From assembly GCF_015554145.1 (NCBI RefSeq), contig NZ_JADNHZ010000022.1, forward strand, positions 1-52,171: a DNA stretch of 52,171 nucleotides, in the 5' to 3' direction. The notes under the pieces are model-generated. The model saw nothing but the letters and a program-made list of their open reading frames with translations. It made no database searches and had not been told where the DNA came from. The DNA comes from Collinsella aerofaciens (lineage in GTDB: Bacteria > Actinomycetota > Coriobacteriia > Coriobacteriales > Coriobacteriaceae). Below, piece by piece: positions 23,288 through 31,510 of this stretch; the first letter of the stretch is position 1; each line of letters begins with the position of its first letter. The position numbers and the translations under genes are program-made.

Positions 23288-24019
23288 CTAGTCGCTACGC
23301 TGGTGGTAAACCTTGTATTTAAACTGATCGGCACGAGCAACCGAGAGCGTATACTCCACAACCTCGTTTGACTCGTTATACGTAGTCCTAACCAAATCGA
23401 GCACAGGCGAGCCCTCGACAATTTCCAAAAGGTGGGCATCGGTGGGACGGGCTATGCTCGCATAGAACTCCTCTTCGGCCACGCGTATCTTTTGCTGAAA
23501 GTCTTGCTCAATCACATCGTAAAGCGGCTTACGCTCCAGCAGCGGTCGCTTTAGGGACAGAAATTGACGAACCGGTAGATAGCTGCGTTCGACCATCATG
23601 GGCATGTTGTCGGCAGAACGAAGGCGCTTGAGCTTAAAAATGCGATCACCGATACGCAATCCCATATGCTCGGCCAGATTCTTATCGGCCTCCATCTCGC
23701 AAAACTCGAGAATCGTGGTCTCGGGGTCGCGACCCATCGCGCGCATCTGCTCGGTAAAGCTGTAGGACTGCATAAGATTGGTTGCCTTTGCCGAACGGTC
23801 GGTCACAAAGGTACCGCGACCGTGCTGCCGAACCACCAGTCCTAAACGCTCCAGTTCTTGCAGAGCCAGACGTACCGTAGTGCGCGAGAGACCATAGCGC
23901 TCCGAAAGCTCGCGCTCGGAAGGAATCATGTCACCGGCGCGATATTCATGGTCAATCTTTTCGGTCAGAATATCGACCAGCTGATCGTACAGCGGTTGCT
24001 TACGCGCTCCGATCGCCAT
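23288..24019 (-). CDS. GntR-family transcriptional regulator with UTRA domain
   Basis: 243 residues. The N-terminal winged helix (IPSERELSERYGLSRTTVRL, ALQELERLGLV, then RQHGRGTFVT) is followed by the HutC/FarR-type UTRA effector domain (RLRSADNMPMMVERSYLPV, then LEIVEGSPVLDLVRTTYNE). It belongs to the NagR/AgaR-like group that senses amino-sugar phosphates. It lies between the PTS operon terminator and agaS on the same strand. It is very likely the repressor for the TGGT-N4-ACCA sites at 23235 and 27529. I saw no equally good site before its own gene. Confidence 0.9.
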   Translation of the reverse strand: MAIGARKQPLYDQLVDILTEKIDHEYRAGDMIPSERELSERYGLSRTTVRLALQELERLGLVVRQHGRGTFVTDRSAKATNLMQSYSFTEQMRAMGRDPETTILEFCEMEADKNLAEHMGLRIGDRIFKLKRLRSADNMPMMVERSYLPVRQFLSLKRPLLERKPLYDVIEQDFQQKIRVAEEEFYASIARPTDAHLLEIVEGSPVLDLVRTTYNESNEVVEYTLSVARADQFKYKVYHQRSD

Positions 24020-24106
24020 CCTATCCTCCCTTTTGCTCGAATTCGGCTAACTACCTAGGGCGTTAAGCATTATCGGTCTGCCACACCCGAATCATCAAGA
24101 AAACAA

Positions 24107-24136
24107 AAGCCGCGCGCTCTTTCGAGCACGCGGCTT
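24107..24136 (-). terminator. terminator of the PTS operon
   Basis: On the minus strand, AAGCCGCG-x-GCTC-GAAA-GAGC-x-CGCGGCTT is followed by TTGTTTTCTT. It lies 69 bases after the IID stop and before the GntR gene. Confidence 0.88.
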
Positions 24137-24204
24137 ATAACATACACATGGCTTAAGGGGTCGGGGTGTGAGCCGCGTAGGGACACACCCCTCAAGCTAG
24201 AGCC

Positions 24205-25287
24205 TTACCAGATGCTCGGCCAGAGACCAAGCGGGCCAGCGCCCAGGATGCCCAGGACGAAGAGCAGCAGGATGCCCTTGGTCGGGGTCCAGCTGTGCTT
24301 AGCGAACATGTAGTAAAGCAGCAGCGTAAGCATAAGCGGGACGAGCTTCGGGACGATGGTGTTGAGGGTGTCGGCAACAGAGAAGTTGACCGGATCCTCG
24401 GTGACGGTGCCGTAGGTAACGGACTCCATGCCGTTGCCCAGATCGGTGACGCCGCACTCGACAGCGTTGCCGTCAGCATCGGAAGCGGTGAGGGCGTTGC
24501 CGTCCTCATCGGTCATGGCGATGGTACCGGCCTCAGCGGTCTCGGTATCGATACCCTCCATACCGGTGAAGTTCTCGGCCTCCTTCTCGGAGACGATCAC
24601 GGTAGTAGCGGAGAGGCCACGGGTGGTGCCGTTGGGGATCTGGAGGTTGATCTGGGTGCCACCCATGGTGACGACCAGGCAACCGACGACGAAGACGCCC
24701 ATGATGGAAGCGGCACGCGTAAAGGCCTGCATGTTGGCGGTCAGAGCGTCAATAGCGCTGGTGCCAAGCTTGTAGGACCAGTTCATGAGCCAGAAGCGCA
24801 GTGCGAACTGGACGACGTTGAAGATCACCAGGAAGATGATCGGCGCAGCGGCGTTGCCGTTGATGGCCATGTTGGAGGTGATGCCGGCCGTGATAGGCAC
24901 GAGCGTCAGCCAGAACAGGGCGTCACCGATACCACCGAGCGGGCCCATTGCGGCGACGCGGACGGCGCGGATCGTGGGGATGTCAACCTTGTTCTGCTCG
25001 AGCGAAAGCACGATGCCCATAACAAAGGTGACGAGGAACGGGTGAGTGTTGAAGAACTCCAGGTTGTGGCTCATGGAAGCCGCGAGGTCGTTCTTGTTGG
25101 TGTGGATCTTCTCCAGACCGGGGATGATGGAGTAGAGCCAACCAGCGGCCTGCATACGCTCGTAGTTGAACGAGGCCTGCAGGAAGCAGGAACGCCAAGC
25201 CATCTTGTTGAGGGTCTTCTGGTCGAGCTGCGGAGCAGGAGTGAGATCCTCGTAGTGCTCCGGGATCACATACTCATTAGATGCCAT
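24205..25287 (-). CDS. PTS mannose/fructose/sorbose-family IID component
   Basis: 360 residues. The N-terminal part matches EIID (WRSCFLQASFNYERMQAAGW, HNLEFFNTHPFLVTFVMGIV, AAMGPLGGIGDALFWLTLVP), and the C-terminus has the last membrane segment (LLLFVLGILGAGPLGLWPSI). EIID forms the sugar channel with EIIC. It is longer than the usual ~270-280 because of ~80 extra polar residues (about 218-300, around EKEAENFTGMEGIDTETAEA) between two membrane segments, probably outside the cell. Start 25287 is set by GGAGGTGA upstream, overlapping the IIC 3' end by 11 bases. Confidence 0.88.
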   Translation of the reverse strand: MASNEYVIPEHYEDLTPAPQLDQKTLNKMAWRSCFLQASFNYERMQAAGWLYSIIPGLEKIHTNKNDLAASMSHNLEFFNTHPFLVTFVMGIVLSLEQNKVDIPTIRAVRVAAMGPLGGIGDALFWLTLVPITAGITSNMAINGNAAAPIIFLVIFNVVQFALRFWLMNWSYKLGTSAIDALTANMQAFTRAASIMGVFVVGCLVVTMGGTQINLQIPNGTTRGLSATTVIVSEKEAENFTGMEGIDTETAEAGTIAMTDEDGNALTASDADGNAVECGVTDLGNGMESVTYGTVTEDPVNFSVADTLNTIVPKLVPLMLTLLLYYMFAKHSWTPTKGILLLFVLGILGAGPLGLWPSIW

Positions 25288-26077
25288 CTTCGAAGTCACC
25301 TCCGTCAGAAACAGCTGCACCCTTCAGCTCGGTCTGCTGCTGGAAGTCCCAGAAAGCGATGCCGAAGCCGATGAGAGCGAGGATGAGCAGGGCAGGGGTT
25401 GCCAGAGAATCGTTGGCAACGGTGATGAGCGCGAGGCCAAAGCCCATGAGGAAGAAGCCCCACATATCGCGGTTCATCATAACCTTGAGCAGGACGGCGA
25501 AGCCGACGAAGCGCATCATGCCGCCTGCAGCGGACAGACCGGTCTGCAGCCAAGTCGGGATGGCGGAAGCGATGGTCTGACCGATGGTAGCGCCAGCGAT
25601 GAAGAACAGGGTGACGACGACAGCGAAGATCAGGCCGAGCAGAGCCATGGCGAAGTAGTTCAGGCGCTCGATGCCCTTGGTGTCAGCGTTATGAGCCATG
25701 TTGTCCGCGGAGGACATGAGGGGCGACATAAGCGTGAAGACCAGGGTAACGCCGAGCTGACCAAGCAGAGCGAACGGAATGGCAAGGCCGACTGCCGCGT
25801 TGGGCTCGAGGCCCGTAGCGATAGCGAGAATGGCTGCCATGATGCCGCCGATGACGGCGTTAGGCGGCTGAGCGCCTCCGATCGGCATGTTGCCGATCGT
25901 CATGAGCTGATAGGTACCACCCACGAGAAGACCGGTGTTGAGGTCGCCAAGGATAAGACCGATGACGGCGCCGGTGACGATGGGCTGATAGAGAGACTCG
26001 AGGAAGTTGAACTGGTCGATTGCCGCGACGAACGTGACGATGAAGACCAGAGCGACCTGGATGATCGAGTATTCCAT
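25277..26077 (-). CDS. PTS mannose/fructose/sorbose-family IIC component
   Basis: 266 residues, polytopic. The family signature GLILGDLNTGLLVGGTYQLM and GGAQPPNAVIGGIMAAILAI lie in the N-terminal half, followed by GLAIPFALLGQLGVTLVF. It is the sugar-translocating membrane subunit partnered by IID. The GAQPPN string occurs in GalNAc/galactosamine- and mannose-type carriers and does not settle the substrate. It lies between IIB (gap 90 bases) and IID (overlap 11 bases). Confidence 0.9.
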   Translation of the reverse strand: MEYSIIQVALVFIVTFVAAIDQFNFLESLYQPIVTGAVIGLILGDLNTGLLVGGTYQLMTIGNMPIGGAQPPNAVIGGIMAAILAIATGLEPNAAVGLAIPFALLGQLGVTLVFTLMSPLMSSADNMAHNADTKGIERLNYFAMALLGLIFAVVVTLFFIAGATIGQTIASAIPTWLQTGLSAAGGMMRFVGFAVLLKVMMNRDMWGFFLMGFGLALITVANDSLATPALLILALIGFGIAFWDFQQQTELKGAAVSDGGDFEDGI

Positions 26078-26167
26078 CTTGCTCCTCCTTTCAAAATGTA
26101 TGTACGCACTTTGGATATCACGTACAGAACGTCAGGGTTTCACTCCTGACAACGTGGATCACGAGGA

Positions 26168-26650
26168 TTACGAGAAGAGCTTGCTCGTGTCCTCAACAGG
26201 CGTGCTCGGAACGCGCCTGATCTCCAACTCCACCCCCAATTCCTGCAGCTCTTTAAACGCAGCGACATCCTCGTCGTTAACTGCGACGGAGGTGGCGACT
26301 TGGCGCTTTCCTTCCGACATGTGCATGTTGCCGATGTTTACCTTCTTTATAGGCACACCGCCCTTGACGAGCGTAAGCACGTCTTCCGGTGTTTCGGCCA
26401 CGATGAAGATCTTCTGGCGCGGGCTCGCCTTGCCAATGACGTCGATGGTCTTCTGCAGGGAGAAGAAACGCGTAGCGACGCCGGCGGGAGCGGCCATCTT
26501 CATGAGGTTCTGGCGCATGGTGTTGGTCGACACATCGTCGTTGGCGACGAGGATGAGGTTGGAGCCCAGGGTGGAGTTCCACTGGGTAGCGACCTGACCA
26601 TGGACCAGTCGGTTATCGATGCGGGTAAGAAGAATGTTGGGTTCTGCCAT
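26168..26650 (-). CDS. PTS mannose/fructose/sorbose-family IIB component
   Basis: 160 residues. The phospho-accepting His is H17 in RIDNRLVHGQVATQW; it takes phosphate from EIIA and donates it to the sugar. The whole chain aligns with the orphan copy at 235-717, where this His is Tyr. It lies 36 bases after the YajC-like gene and 90 before IIC, in the operon IIA, yajC, IIB, IIC, IID. Confidence 0.92.
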   Translation of the reverse strand: MAEPNILLTRIDNRLVHGQVATQWNSTLGSNLILVANDDVSTNTMRQNLMKMAAPAGVATRFFSLQKTIDVIGKASPRQKIFIVAETPEDVLTLVKGGVPIKKVNIGNMHMSEGKRQVATSVAVNDEDVAAFKELQELGVELEIRRVPSTPVEDTSKLFS

Positions 26651-26686
26651 GTTGATCAGCTTCCTTTCGTTATTTGCTGACGACAG

Positions 26687-26968
26687 TTACTTGATCTCCT
26701 GAATCGCGTAACGCGAAACATCTACGACGGCACCGGATCGGACTTTGATCTGGACCTTTTCGCCTTCGATGCCCTTGACGGTTCCGTAGATACCGCCGGC
26801 GAAAAGAACCTCCTGACCCGGCTTGAGCTCGGTGTGCAGCTCCTTGAAGTACTTCTGCTTCTTCTTCATGTTGATTTGCGACCAGATGGTGTAAATCAAG
26901 CCCATGATGACAAGCAGGCCTAAAAGGGCGACCGAGGAACTCAGAACACTGGCTCCGAAATCGGCCAT
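26687..26968 (-). CDS. YajC-like small membrane protein in PTS operon
   Basis: 93 residues. One N-terminal membrane segment (ALLGLLVIMGLIYTIWSQI) is followed by the YajC-type cytoplasmic part (KKKQKYFKELHTELKPGQEV, then FAGGIYGTVKGIEGEKVQIK). YajC is an accessory of the SecDF translocase, but YajC paralogues also occur inside mannose-type PTS operons of Firmicutes, for example glycosaminoglycan loci of streptococci, where their role is unknown. The gene sits between IIA and IIB, and its ATG overlaps the IIA stop by one base (TAATG), so it is part of the operon. I suggest a carrier-associated role over general secretion. Confidence 0.85.
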   Translation of the reverse strand: MADFGASVLSSSVALLGLLVIMGLIYTIWSQINMKKKQKYFKELHTELKPGQEVLFAGGIYGTVKGIEGEKVQIKVRSGAVVDVSRYAIQEIK

Positions 26969-27411
26969 TAGATGCCGTCCTCGTCGCCGAAGATATCCTC
27001 TTCCTCGGCACCAGCGACGGAAGCGACCGTCTGGGCGGTGATGCCCGTCTGGCCAACGGTCACGGCCTGCTCGCCAAGCTCGGCGAGCGTGGCGTTGCCG
27101 CGGAGGAACAGAAGCTCAATAACCATGGGAAGGTTAGTTCCAGTCAGAATCTCGACGTTGTCGACATCCTGGGCAATCATCATTGCCTGGTTGAACGGGG
27201 TACCACCAAGCAGGTCGGTAAAGACGAGCACGCCATCGCACTCCTCGCGCATGGCGGTAATAGCGGCGCGGAGATCCTCACCGTAGGAAGCAGCCTGGTC
27301 GCCCTCAAAAGGAACGACGGTAAAAGCGGGCTGGTCGCCAGCGACCATAGCGATAGCGCTTGCGAGGCCGGGTGCGAACTGTCCATGACCGGTAAGAATA
27401 AAGCCAACCAT
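26968..27411 (-). CDS. PTS mannose/fructose/sorbose-family IIA component
   Basis: 147 residues, EIIA-Man fold: MVGFILTGHGQFAPGLASAI with the phosphorylated His at residue 9, then VLVFTDLLGGTPFNQAMMI and a C-terminal acidic tail (AGAEEEDIFGDEDGI). It receives phosphate from HPr and passes it to EIIB. It is first in the PTS operon. The leader contains a probable GntR operator 118 bases upstream. Confidence 0.92.
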   Translation of the reverse strand: MVGFILTGHGQFAPGLASAIAMVAGDQPAFTVVPFEGDQAASYGEDLRAAITAMREECDGVLVFTDLLGGTPFNQAMMIAQDVDNVEILTGTNLPMVIELLFLRGNATLAELGEQAVTVGQTGITAQTVASVAGAEEEDIFGDEDGI

Positions 27412-27528
27412 TCAAATTTCCCTTCCGAAGGTGTGTACGATCTGAGTCCGATGATGTTCGGAAGCCAGCGGGCGGGTGCCCTTAAAGCTTCTTGGAAAGC
27501 GTTCTTTGAAGACCAGTGGTTTCTCAAC

Positions 27529-27540
27529 TGGTAGTAACCA
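27529..27540. promoter_or_regulatory. GntR-type operator before the PTS operon
   Basis: TGGT-AGTA-ACCA is identical in its 12-base core to the operator before agaS, 118 bases upstream of the IIA start. A further half-site, ACTGGTCTTC on the minus strand (about 27510-27519), lies nearby. It probably lets one GntR regulator coordinate uptake and catabolism. Confidence 0.7.
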
Positions 27541-27807
27541 CGTGACGTGTTGTTGTCACTATATCACCACAGAAGAGGTTGCTTTCGTTGATTCATACAG
27601 TAAAACGTTTTTGTACCGTTCACGGCGAAAAATCGACCGTTTACCGCTCATTAACACTTCTACCTGCGGTTTTGAAACCGTTTCGAAATGATTTGACGAA
27701 AGATCGGAACTTTTTTCGTGTCTAAACAACGCAGGGTGGCTAAAAATGGCGTGTAGAAAAATGCAGGTCATTGTGAAGATTTGTGAATTGGTCTTTTTGA
27801 CTTAATA

Positions 27808-27823
27808 CCAGTTAGAACCAGTT
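27808..27823. promoter_or_regulatory. possible further regulator site (ACTGGT direct repeat)
   Basis: On the minus strand this reads ACTGGT-TCTA-ACTGGT, two ACTGGT half-sites in direct orientation with the same 4-base spacing as the palindromic operators. It may be a weak or diverged site for the same regulator. Confidence 0.35.
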
Positions 27824-27830
27824 TCGATAT

Positions 27831-27866
27831 TATCGGTGAACGGTAGTTTTCGACCGTTCACCGATA
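27831..27866. promoter_or_regulatory. 14-bp inverted repeat in a cluster of CCGTTYAC motifs
   Basis: TATCGGTGAACGGT and ACCGTTCACCGATA are perfect arms around an 8-base centre. Related strings occur at 27615-27625 (ACCGTTCACGG), 27636-27646 (ACCGTTTACCG) and 27875-27884 (TCGTTTACGG), so five copies of one motif lie in 270 bases upstream of the PTS operon. No T-run follows, which favours an operator array over a terminator. The regulator is unknown. Confidence 0.5.
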
Positions 27867-27967
27867 ATTTGCAATCGTTTACGGCCGTTTTCCCGGATGA
27901 ATTGAGGATACCCGATGAAGCACTTGCGCGGGCGCAAGTCCTATCCTAGTGGTTTCGGTAACAAAAT

Positions 27968-27997
27968 GCCCGCTAGAACGTTGTCGTTCTAGCGGGC
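27968..27997 (-). terminator. terminator of the SurA-like gene
   Basis: 13-bp perfect stem GCCCGCTAGAACG/CGTTCTAGCGGGC with loop TTGT or ACAA, followed on the minus strand by ATTTTGTT. It lies 43 bases after the stop of the gene at 28041-29144. Confidence 0.88.
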
Positions 27998-28040
27998 TTA
28001 ATCAGGTAGATCGGTTAGCGCGCAGTAGTGCAGACAGATC

Positions 28041-29144
28041 TTACGCAAACAGGCCGTAGATGCTGATGTTGGCCTTGGCGTAGAGACCGTTAGCATACTC
28101 GGTCCACTTGGAGCTGGCGCTCGAAGCCTGCGAAGAGTACTGCTGATAGGCGGTGTAATAGGCAGTCATGGCCTGCTTATAGGTCGCGCTATCGGCCGTA
28201 AAGGCATCGTCGGCGAACGCCTTAGCGTAGGTGCCATCGGCGTCCTTCCAGGTGCCCTTCTCGCTATCCCACTCGTCGCCGGCAAGGTTGATGATGTAGT
28301 CGGCGTAATCCTTGCTCGCGGTCTCCTCGTTGCCGTCAGAAGGCTCGGTTGGGGCGGTCGGCATGCTTGCGGAGCTATCGCCCACCTTCTTCTTGTAGAG
28401 CTTCTGCAGCGTCGCGGACTGGCGGACGATCTGCTTGGCCTGGTCCTTGGACACGCCATACTGCGTGGCCATGGTCTTGTAGTCCGAAGTGCCGATGGAA
28501 TCCTCGGCGTACTTCTTCATCTCCTTAGAGGAGACGGTAATGCCCTCGTCCTCGGCGGCATCGAGCAGGATCTTGTTGCGCACGTAGGACAGGATGACAT
28601 CGGCAGAAGGAGCGGTGTAGTTGCCATCGCTATCCTTGACGGTATCGAGGCTGTACTGGCTCTCGATGGCCTCGCGCGCGGTGATGTCGCTCTTCTTGCC
28701 GTTGTAGCTATAGCTTGCCACGGTCGAATCGAGCTGGTCCTCGGTCAGGGTCGACGAGCCGACACCCTTGCCGCCAAAGCCGCCATCGCCAATAAAGAAG
28801 CCGACCACGGCAGCGATAACGACGGCAACCACGAAGGCGGCGATCATCGTCTTCTTGTGCTTGGATGCGTGGTCGTCTTCGTCGGAACCCAGGATATCGT
28901 CGTCCTCATCTTGGGCCTCGGGCATCAAATTCTCGTCAGCGGCATCCGCGGCAATCTGAGCCTCCAGACGGGCGTCCTCCTCCTCGGCCGTCGTGCCGGC
29001 GGCAATGTGCTCGGCAGACGTGCCGGCGACCAGGTCGATCTTCTCGTCCTCGTCACCGTCGGGGCCTTCGCCGCGCTCGATGATCTGGATACCGTCGATC
29101 TCGTCCTTCTCGTCCTTCTCGTCCTTCTTTTGAATCAGACCCAT
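28041..29144 (-). CDS. membrane-anchored SurA-like protein
   Basis: 367 residues. The N-terminal ~95 residues are cytoplasmic and extremely acidic, starting with a KDEKDE repeat. One membrane segment follows (IAAFVVAVVIAAVVGFFIG, about 99-118). The extracytoplasmic part resembles the N-terminal helical domain of SurA/PrsA chaperones (AREAIESQYSL, VILSYVRNKILLDAAEDEGI, VSKDQAKQIVR). No rotamase domain is obvious, so a chaperone-like role is more likely than isomerase activity. The C-terminus is rich in Tyr, Ala and Ser. It is a single gene between two terminators. Confidence 0.7.
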   Translation of the reverse strand: MGLIQKKDEKDEKDEIDGIQIIERGEGPDGDEDEKIDLVAGTSAEHIAAGTTAEEEDARLEAQIAADAADENLMPEAQDEDDDILGSDEDDHASKHKKTMIAAFVVAVVIAAVVGFFIGDGGFGGKGVGSSTLTEDQLDSTVASYSYNGKKSDITAREAIESQYSLDTVKDSDGNYTAPSADVILSYVRNKILLDAAEDEGITVSSKEMKKYAEDSIGTSDYKTMATQYGVSKDQAKQIVRQSATLQKLYKKKVGDSSASMPTAPTEPSDGNEETASKDYADYIINLAGDEWDSEKGTWKDADGTYAKAFADDAFTADSATYKQAMTAYYTAYQQYSSQASSASSKWTEYANGLYAKANISIYGLFA

Positions 29145-29181
29145 ATCAATTACTCCTTGTTAGGAAACATAGTCCCCAATA

Positions 29182-29212
29182 GAATACGCCCGACGAGGCG
29201 CCGGGCGTATTC
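29182..29212 (-). terminator. terminator of the isocitrate dehydrogenase operon
   Basis: GAATACGCCCG pairs with CGGGCGTATTC; on the minus strand it is followed by TATTGG. It lies 59 bases after the dehydrogenase stop. The T-run is weak. Confidence 0.6.
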
Positions 29213-29270
29213 ATTCTTAGGTTATACGCAAACACTTAAGTACTATTTAGGCGTTTGCAGCGTGCGTGCC

Positions 29271-30356
29271 TTAGGCCAGGTGCGCGATAACGGCATCGGC
29301 AAAGGCCTGCGTGCCCACGGCCCCCTCGACGGAGCCGGTCTGAGCACGACGCACGTCACCGGTAACCTGCTCGCCCTCGTCAAGCGTGGCGGAGACGGCG
29401 GCGCGAATGCGGTTGGCGGCGTCGTTCTCGCCCAGGTGATCGAGCATCATCGCAGCAGAGAGAATCTCGGCCGTGGGGTTGGCGACATCCTGGCCAGCGA
29501 TATCGGGCGCGGAGCCGTGCGTAGCCTCAAAGATTGCGCAGTCGGCACCGATGTTGGAGCCGGGTGCCATGCCCAGACCGCCCACCAGGCCGGCGCACAG
29601 GTCGCTCACGATGTCGCCGTACAGGTTGGGCAGCACCAGGACATCGAAGTCGTTGGGGTTTTGGACTAGGCCCATGCAGGTGGCGTCGACGATCTTGTCG
29701 TTGAACTCGATATCGGGATAGCTGGCGGCCACCTTGCGCGCCACGCGCAGGAACAGGCCGTCGGTCGCCTTCATGATGTTGGCCTTGTGCACGGCCGTCA
29801 CCTTTTTGCGGCCGCAGCGGCGGGCGTACTCAAAGGCATACTCCACAATGCGACGGCTCTTGGCGATGGAGATCGGCTTGATCGAGATGGCGGAATCGGC
29901 GGCGAAGGTCTTTTGGCCCGAACGCTCGACGAGCTGTGAGAGCTCCTCGACCTCGGCAGCGCCCTCGTCGAACTCGATGCCGGCGTAGAGGTCCTCGGTG
30001 TTCTCGCGCACGATGACCAGGTCGACGTCGCGGAAGCGCGAGCCGTCGCCCGGCTGCGACAGGCAGGGGCGCACGCAGGCGTACAGGTCGAAGTGCTTGC
30101 GCAGGGCGACGTTAACGCTGCGGAAGCCTGTGCCGACCGGCGTGGTGATGGGGCCCTTGATGGCAACCTTGGTCTCGGCGACCGCATCGAGCACATGTTG
30201 GGGCAGCGGCGTGCCAAACTCGTCCATGACGCCGGCACCGGCCTCCTGGACGTTCCAGTTGATCTGGACACCGGTGGCCTCGACCACGCGGCGCATGGCC
30301 TGCGTAATCTCGGGACCGATGCCGTCACCGGGAATCAGGACTACATCGTGCGCCAT
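29271..30356 (-). CDS. isocitrate dehydrogenase, NAD-type (isopropylmalate dehydrogenase family)
   Basis: 361 residues of the beta-decarboxylating dehydrogenase family. [12 protein letters not shown] opens the chain. [18 protein letters not shown] carries the Ser and Asn that mark isocitrate (not isopropylmalate) as substrate. Catalytic Lys and Tyr regions ([27 protein letters not shown]) and metal-binding Asp ([13 protein letters not shown]) are followed by the cofactor loop [13 protein letters not shown], which favours NAD over NADP. It makes 2-oxoglutarate for glutamate synthesis. The ATG follows GAGGAG within the stop region of the HEAT-like gene, implying coupled translation. Confidence 0.87.
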   Translation of the reverse strand: MAHDVVLIPGDGIGPEITQAMRRVVEATGVQINWNVQEAGAGVMDEFGTPLPQHVLDAVAETKVAIKGPITTPVGTGFRSVNVALRKHFDLYACVRPCLSQPGDGSRFRDVDLVIVRENTEDLYAGIEFDEGAAEVEELSQLVERSGQKTFAADSAISIKPISIAKSRRIVEYAFEYARRCGRKKVTAVHKANIMKATDGLFLRVARKVAASYPDIEFNDKIVDATCMGLVQNPNDFDVLVLPNLYGDIVSDLCAGLVGGLGMAPGSNIGADCAIFEATHGSAPDIAGQDVANPTAEILSAAMMLDHLGENDAANRIRAAVSATLDEGEQVTGDVRRAQTGSVEGAVGTQAFADAVIAHLA

Positions 30357-30362
30357 AATCTG

Positions 30363-31061
30363 TTACTCCTCGTCTTCGGCGTCGTCAGATTTTTTAACGC
30401 TAGCACGCTTCTTCTTTTTGGAGAGATCCAGGCCAAAACGTTTAACAAGCATTTCGCAAATCTCGCTCGAACGCGCCTTGAGATAGCTGCCCTTGCCGTT
30501 CTCGGCATCGAACTTAAGGCGCAGCGCAAGCTTCTCGGCAACCTCGGCGTCGATCTCGCCCTGGCAAAACTCGTACAGGCAACCGAGCATGTCGCGATAC
30601 TCAAGGTCGCCGTGGTAGCACTGGATGGCCTCGTCCAGGATGGGCCAAGCCTCGCGCGAACGCTCGACACTCGTGGCGCCCCACACGCACAGCAGGCGGA
30701 AGGCGGCATAGCGCAGCGTGGAGGAGATCTCGTCGAACAGTGCGGTCTCGGCGCCCTCAAAGGCATCGCCCAACTGCTCGGGGCAGGTGGTGGCGAGCGC
30801 CGTCAGGGCATCGAGGGCCTCCCAGCGGGTCTGCGCCTCGGGGCGGTCGAGCGCCTCGATCAGCGCGGGTACGCAGGGCACGACGCGCTGCGGATCGCGC
30901 TCGGCAAGCAGGTGCAGCACGCGGGCGGCAAACTGGCGGATGCGGCGCGTGGGGCAGCCGAGCTCCTGGACCAGGCGGTCGACGGCGTTCTCGTTCTCCT
31001 CTGCCAGCTGGAGCTGTGCCAGCTCCTCGTCGGTGAGCTGTTCGTCTTTATTTTCTGCCAT
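30363..31061 (-). CDS. HEAT-repeat-like protein
   Basis: 232 residues of regular helical pairs (RIRQFAARVLHLLAERDPQR, VPCVPALIEALDRPEAQTR, WEALDALTALATTCP, AAFRLLCVWGATSVERS) resembling HEAT or ARM repeats, with a very basic then acidic tail (KKKKRASVKKSDDAEDEE). Such proteins are usually binding scaffolds. It is translated just before the isocitrate dehydrogenase and after a small membrane-protein gene, in one operon. No specific function assigned. Confidence 0.7.
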   Translation of the reverse strand: MAENKDEQLTDEELAQLQLAEENENAVDRLVQELGCPTRRIRQFAARVLHLLAERDPQRVVPCVPALIEALDRPEAQTRWEALDALTALATTCPEQLGDAFEGAETALFDEISSTLRYAAFRLLCVWGATSVERSREAWPILDEAIQCYHGDLEYRDMLGCLYEFCQGEIDAEVAEKLALRLKFDAENGKGSYLKARSSEICEMLVKRFGLDLSKKKKRASVKKSDDAEDEE

Positions 31062-31076
31062 AGTTACCTCTTCTTA

Positions 31077-31505
31077 CTATTTCTTAGCATGCTTGCCAGC
31101 ACCCTTGCTGTCATCGGTGACCGAGATGAGCTGTCGGTCGGCCGCGCCATTGCGACGTGCACGGCGGCGTTCCTCGGCATCGCCCGCGTCGGCGGCGGCG
31201 CGGTGAGCCTTGTTGACGTTAAAGACCTCGTCGTGCTTGCGCCACGGGCCGACGGACTCGCCAAAGCTCATCTTAAGGCCGGCGATAAAGCCGCCGAGCC
31301 AGCCGATCGGCGCAAACTGCACCAGCGGGAACAGCGAGAACACCCAGGTCAGCAGGACGACTGCCGCCGCACCCGCAAAGTTGGCGGTCCAGTAGTCGCG
31401 CTTGGTGATGACGCGCTTTTCGCAGGCCCACTGGCCGCACAAAAAGCCAATGTAGATCGCAAAGAGAAAGAGCACCAGCGCAAGCACCACGAACGTCCAG
31501 CTCAT
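31077..31505 (-). CDS. small membrane protein, unknown function
   Basis: 142 residues with two or three membrane segments (MSWTFVVLALVLFLFAIYIG; NFAGAAAVVLLTWVFSLFPL; FAPIGWLGGFIAGL) and a basic cytoplasmic tail with RRRARR. Start 31505 (MSWTF) lies five bases after the stop of the His-rich oxidoreductase gene, so the two are co-translated. I do not recognise the family. Confidence 0.65.
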   Translation of the reverse strand: MSWTFVVLALVLFLFAIYIGFLCGQWACEKRVITKRDYWTANFAGAAAVVLLTWVFSLFPLVQFAPIGWLGGFIAGLKMSFGESVGPWRKHDEVFNVNKAHRAAADAGDAEERRRARRNGAADRQLISVTDDSKGAGKHAKK

Positions 31506-31510
31506 GAGCG

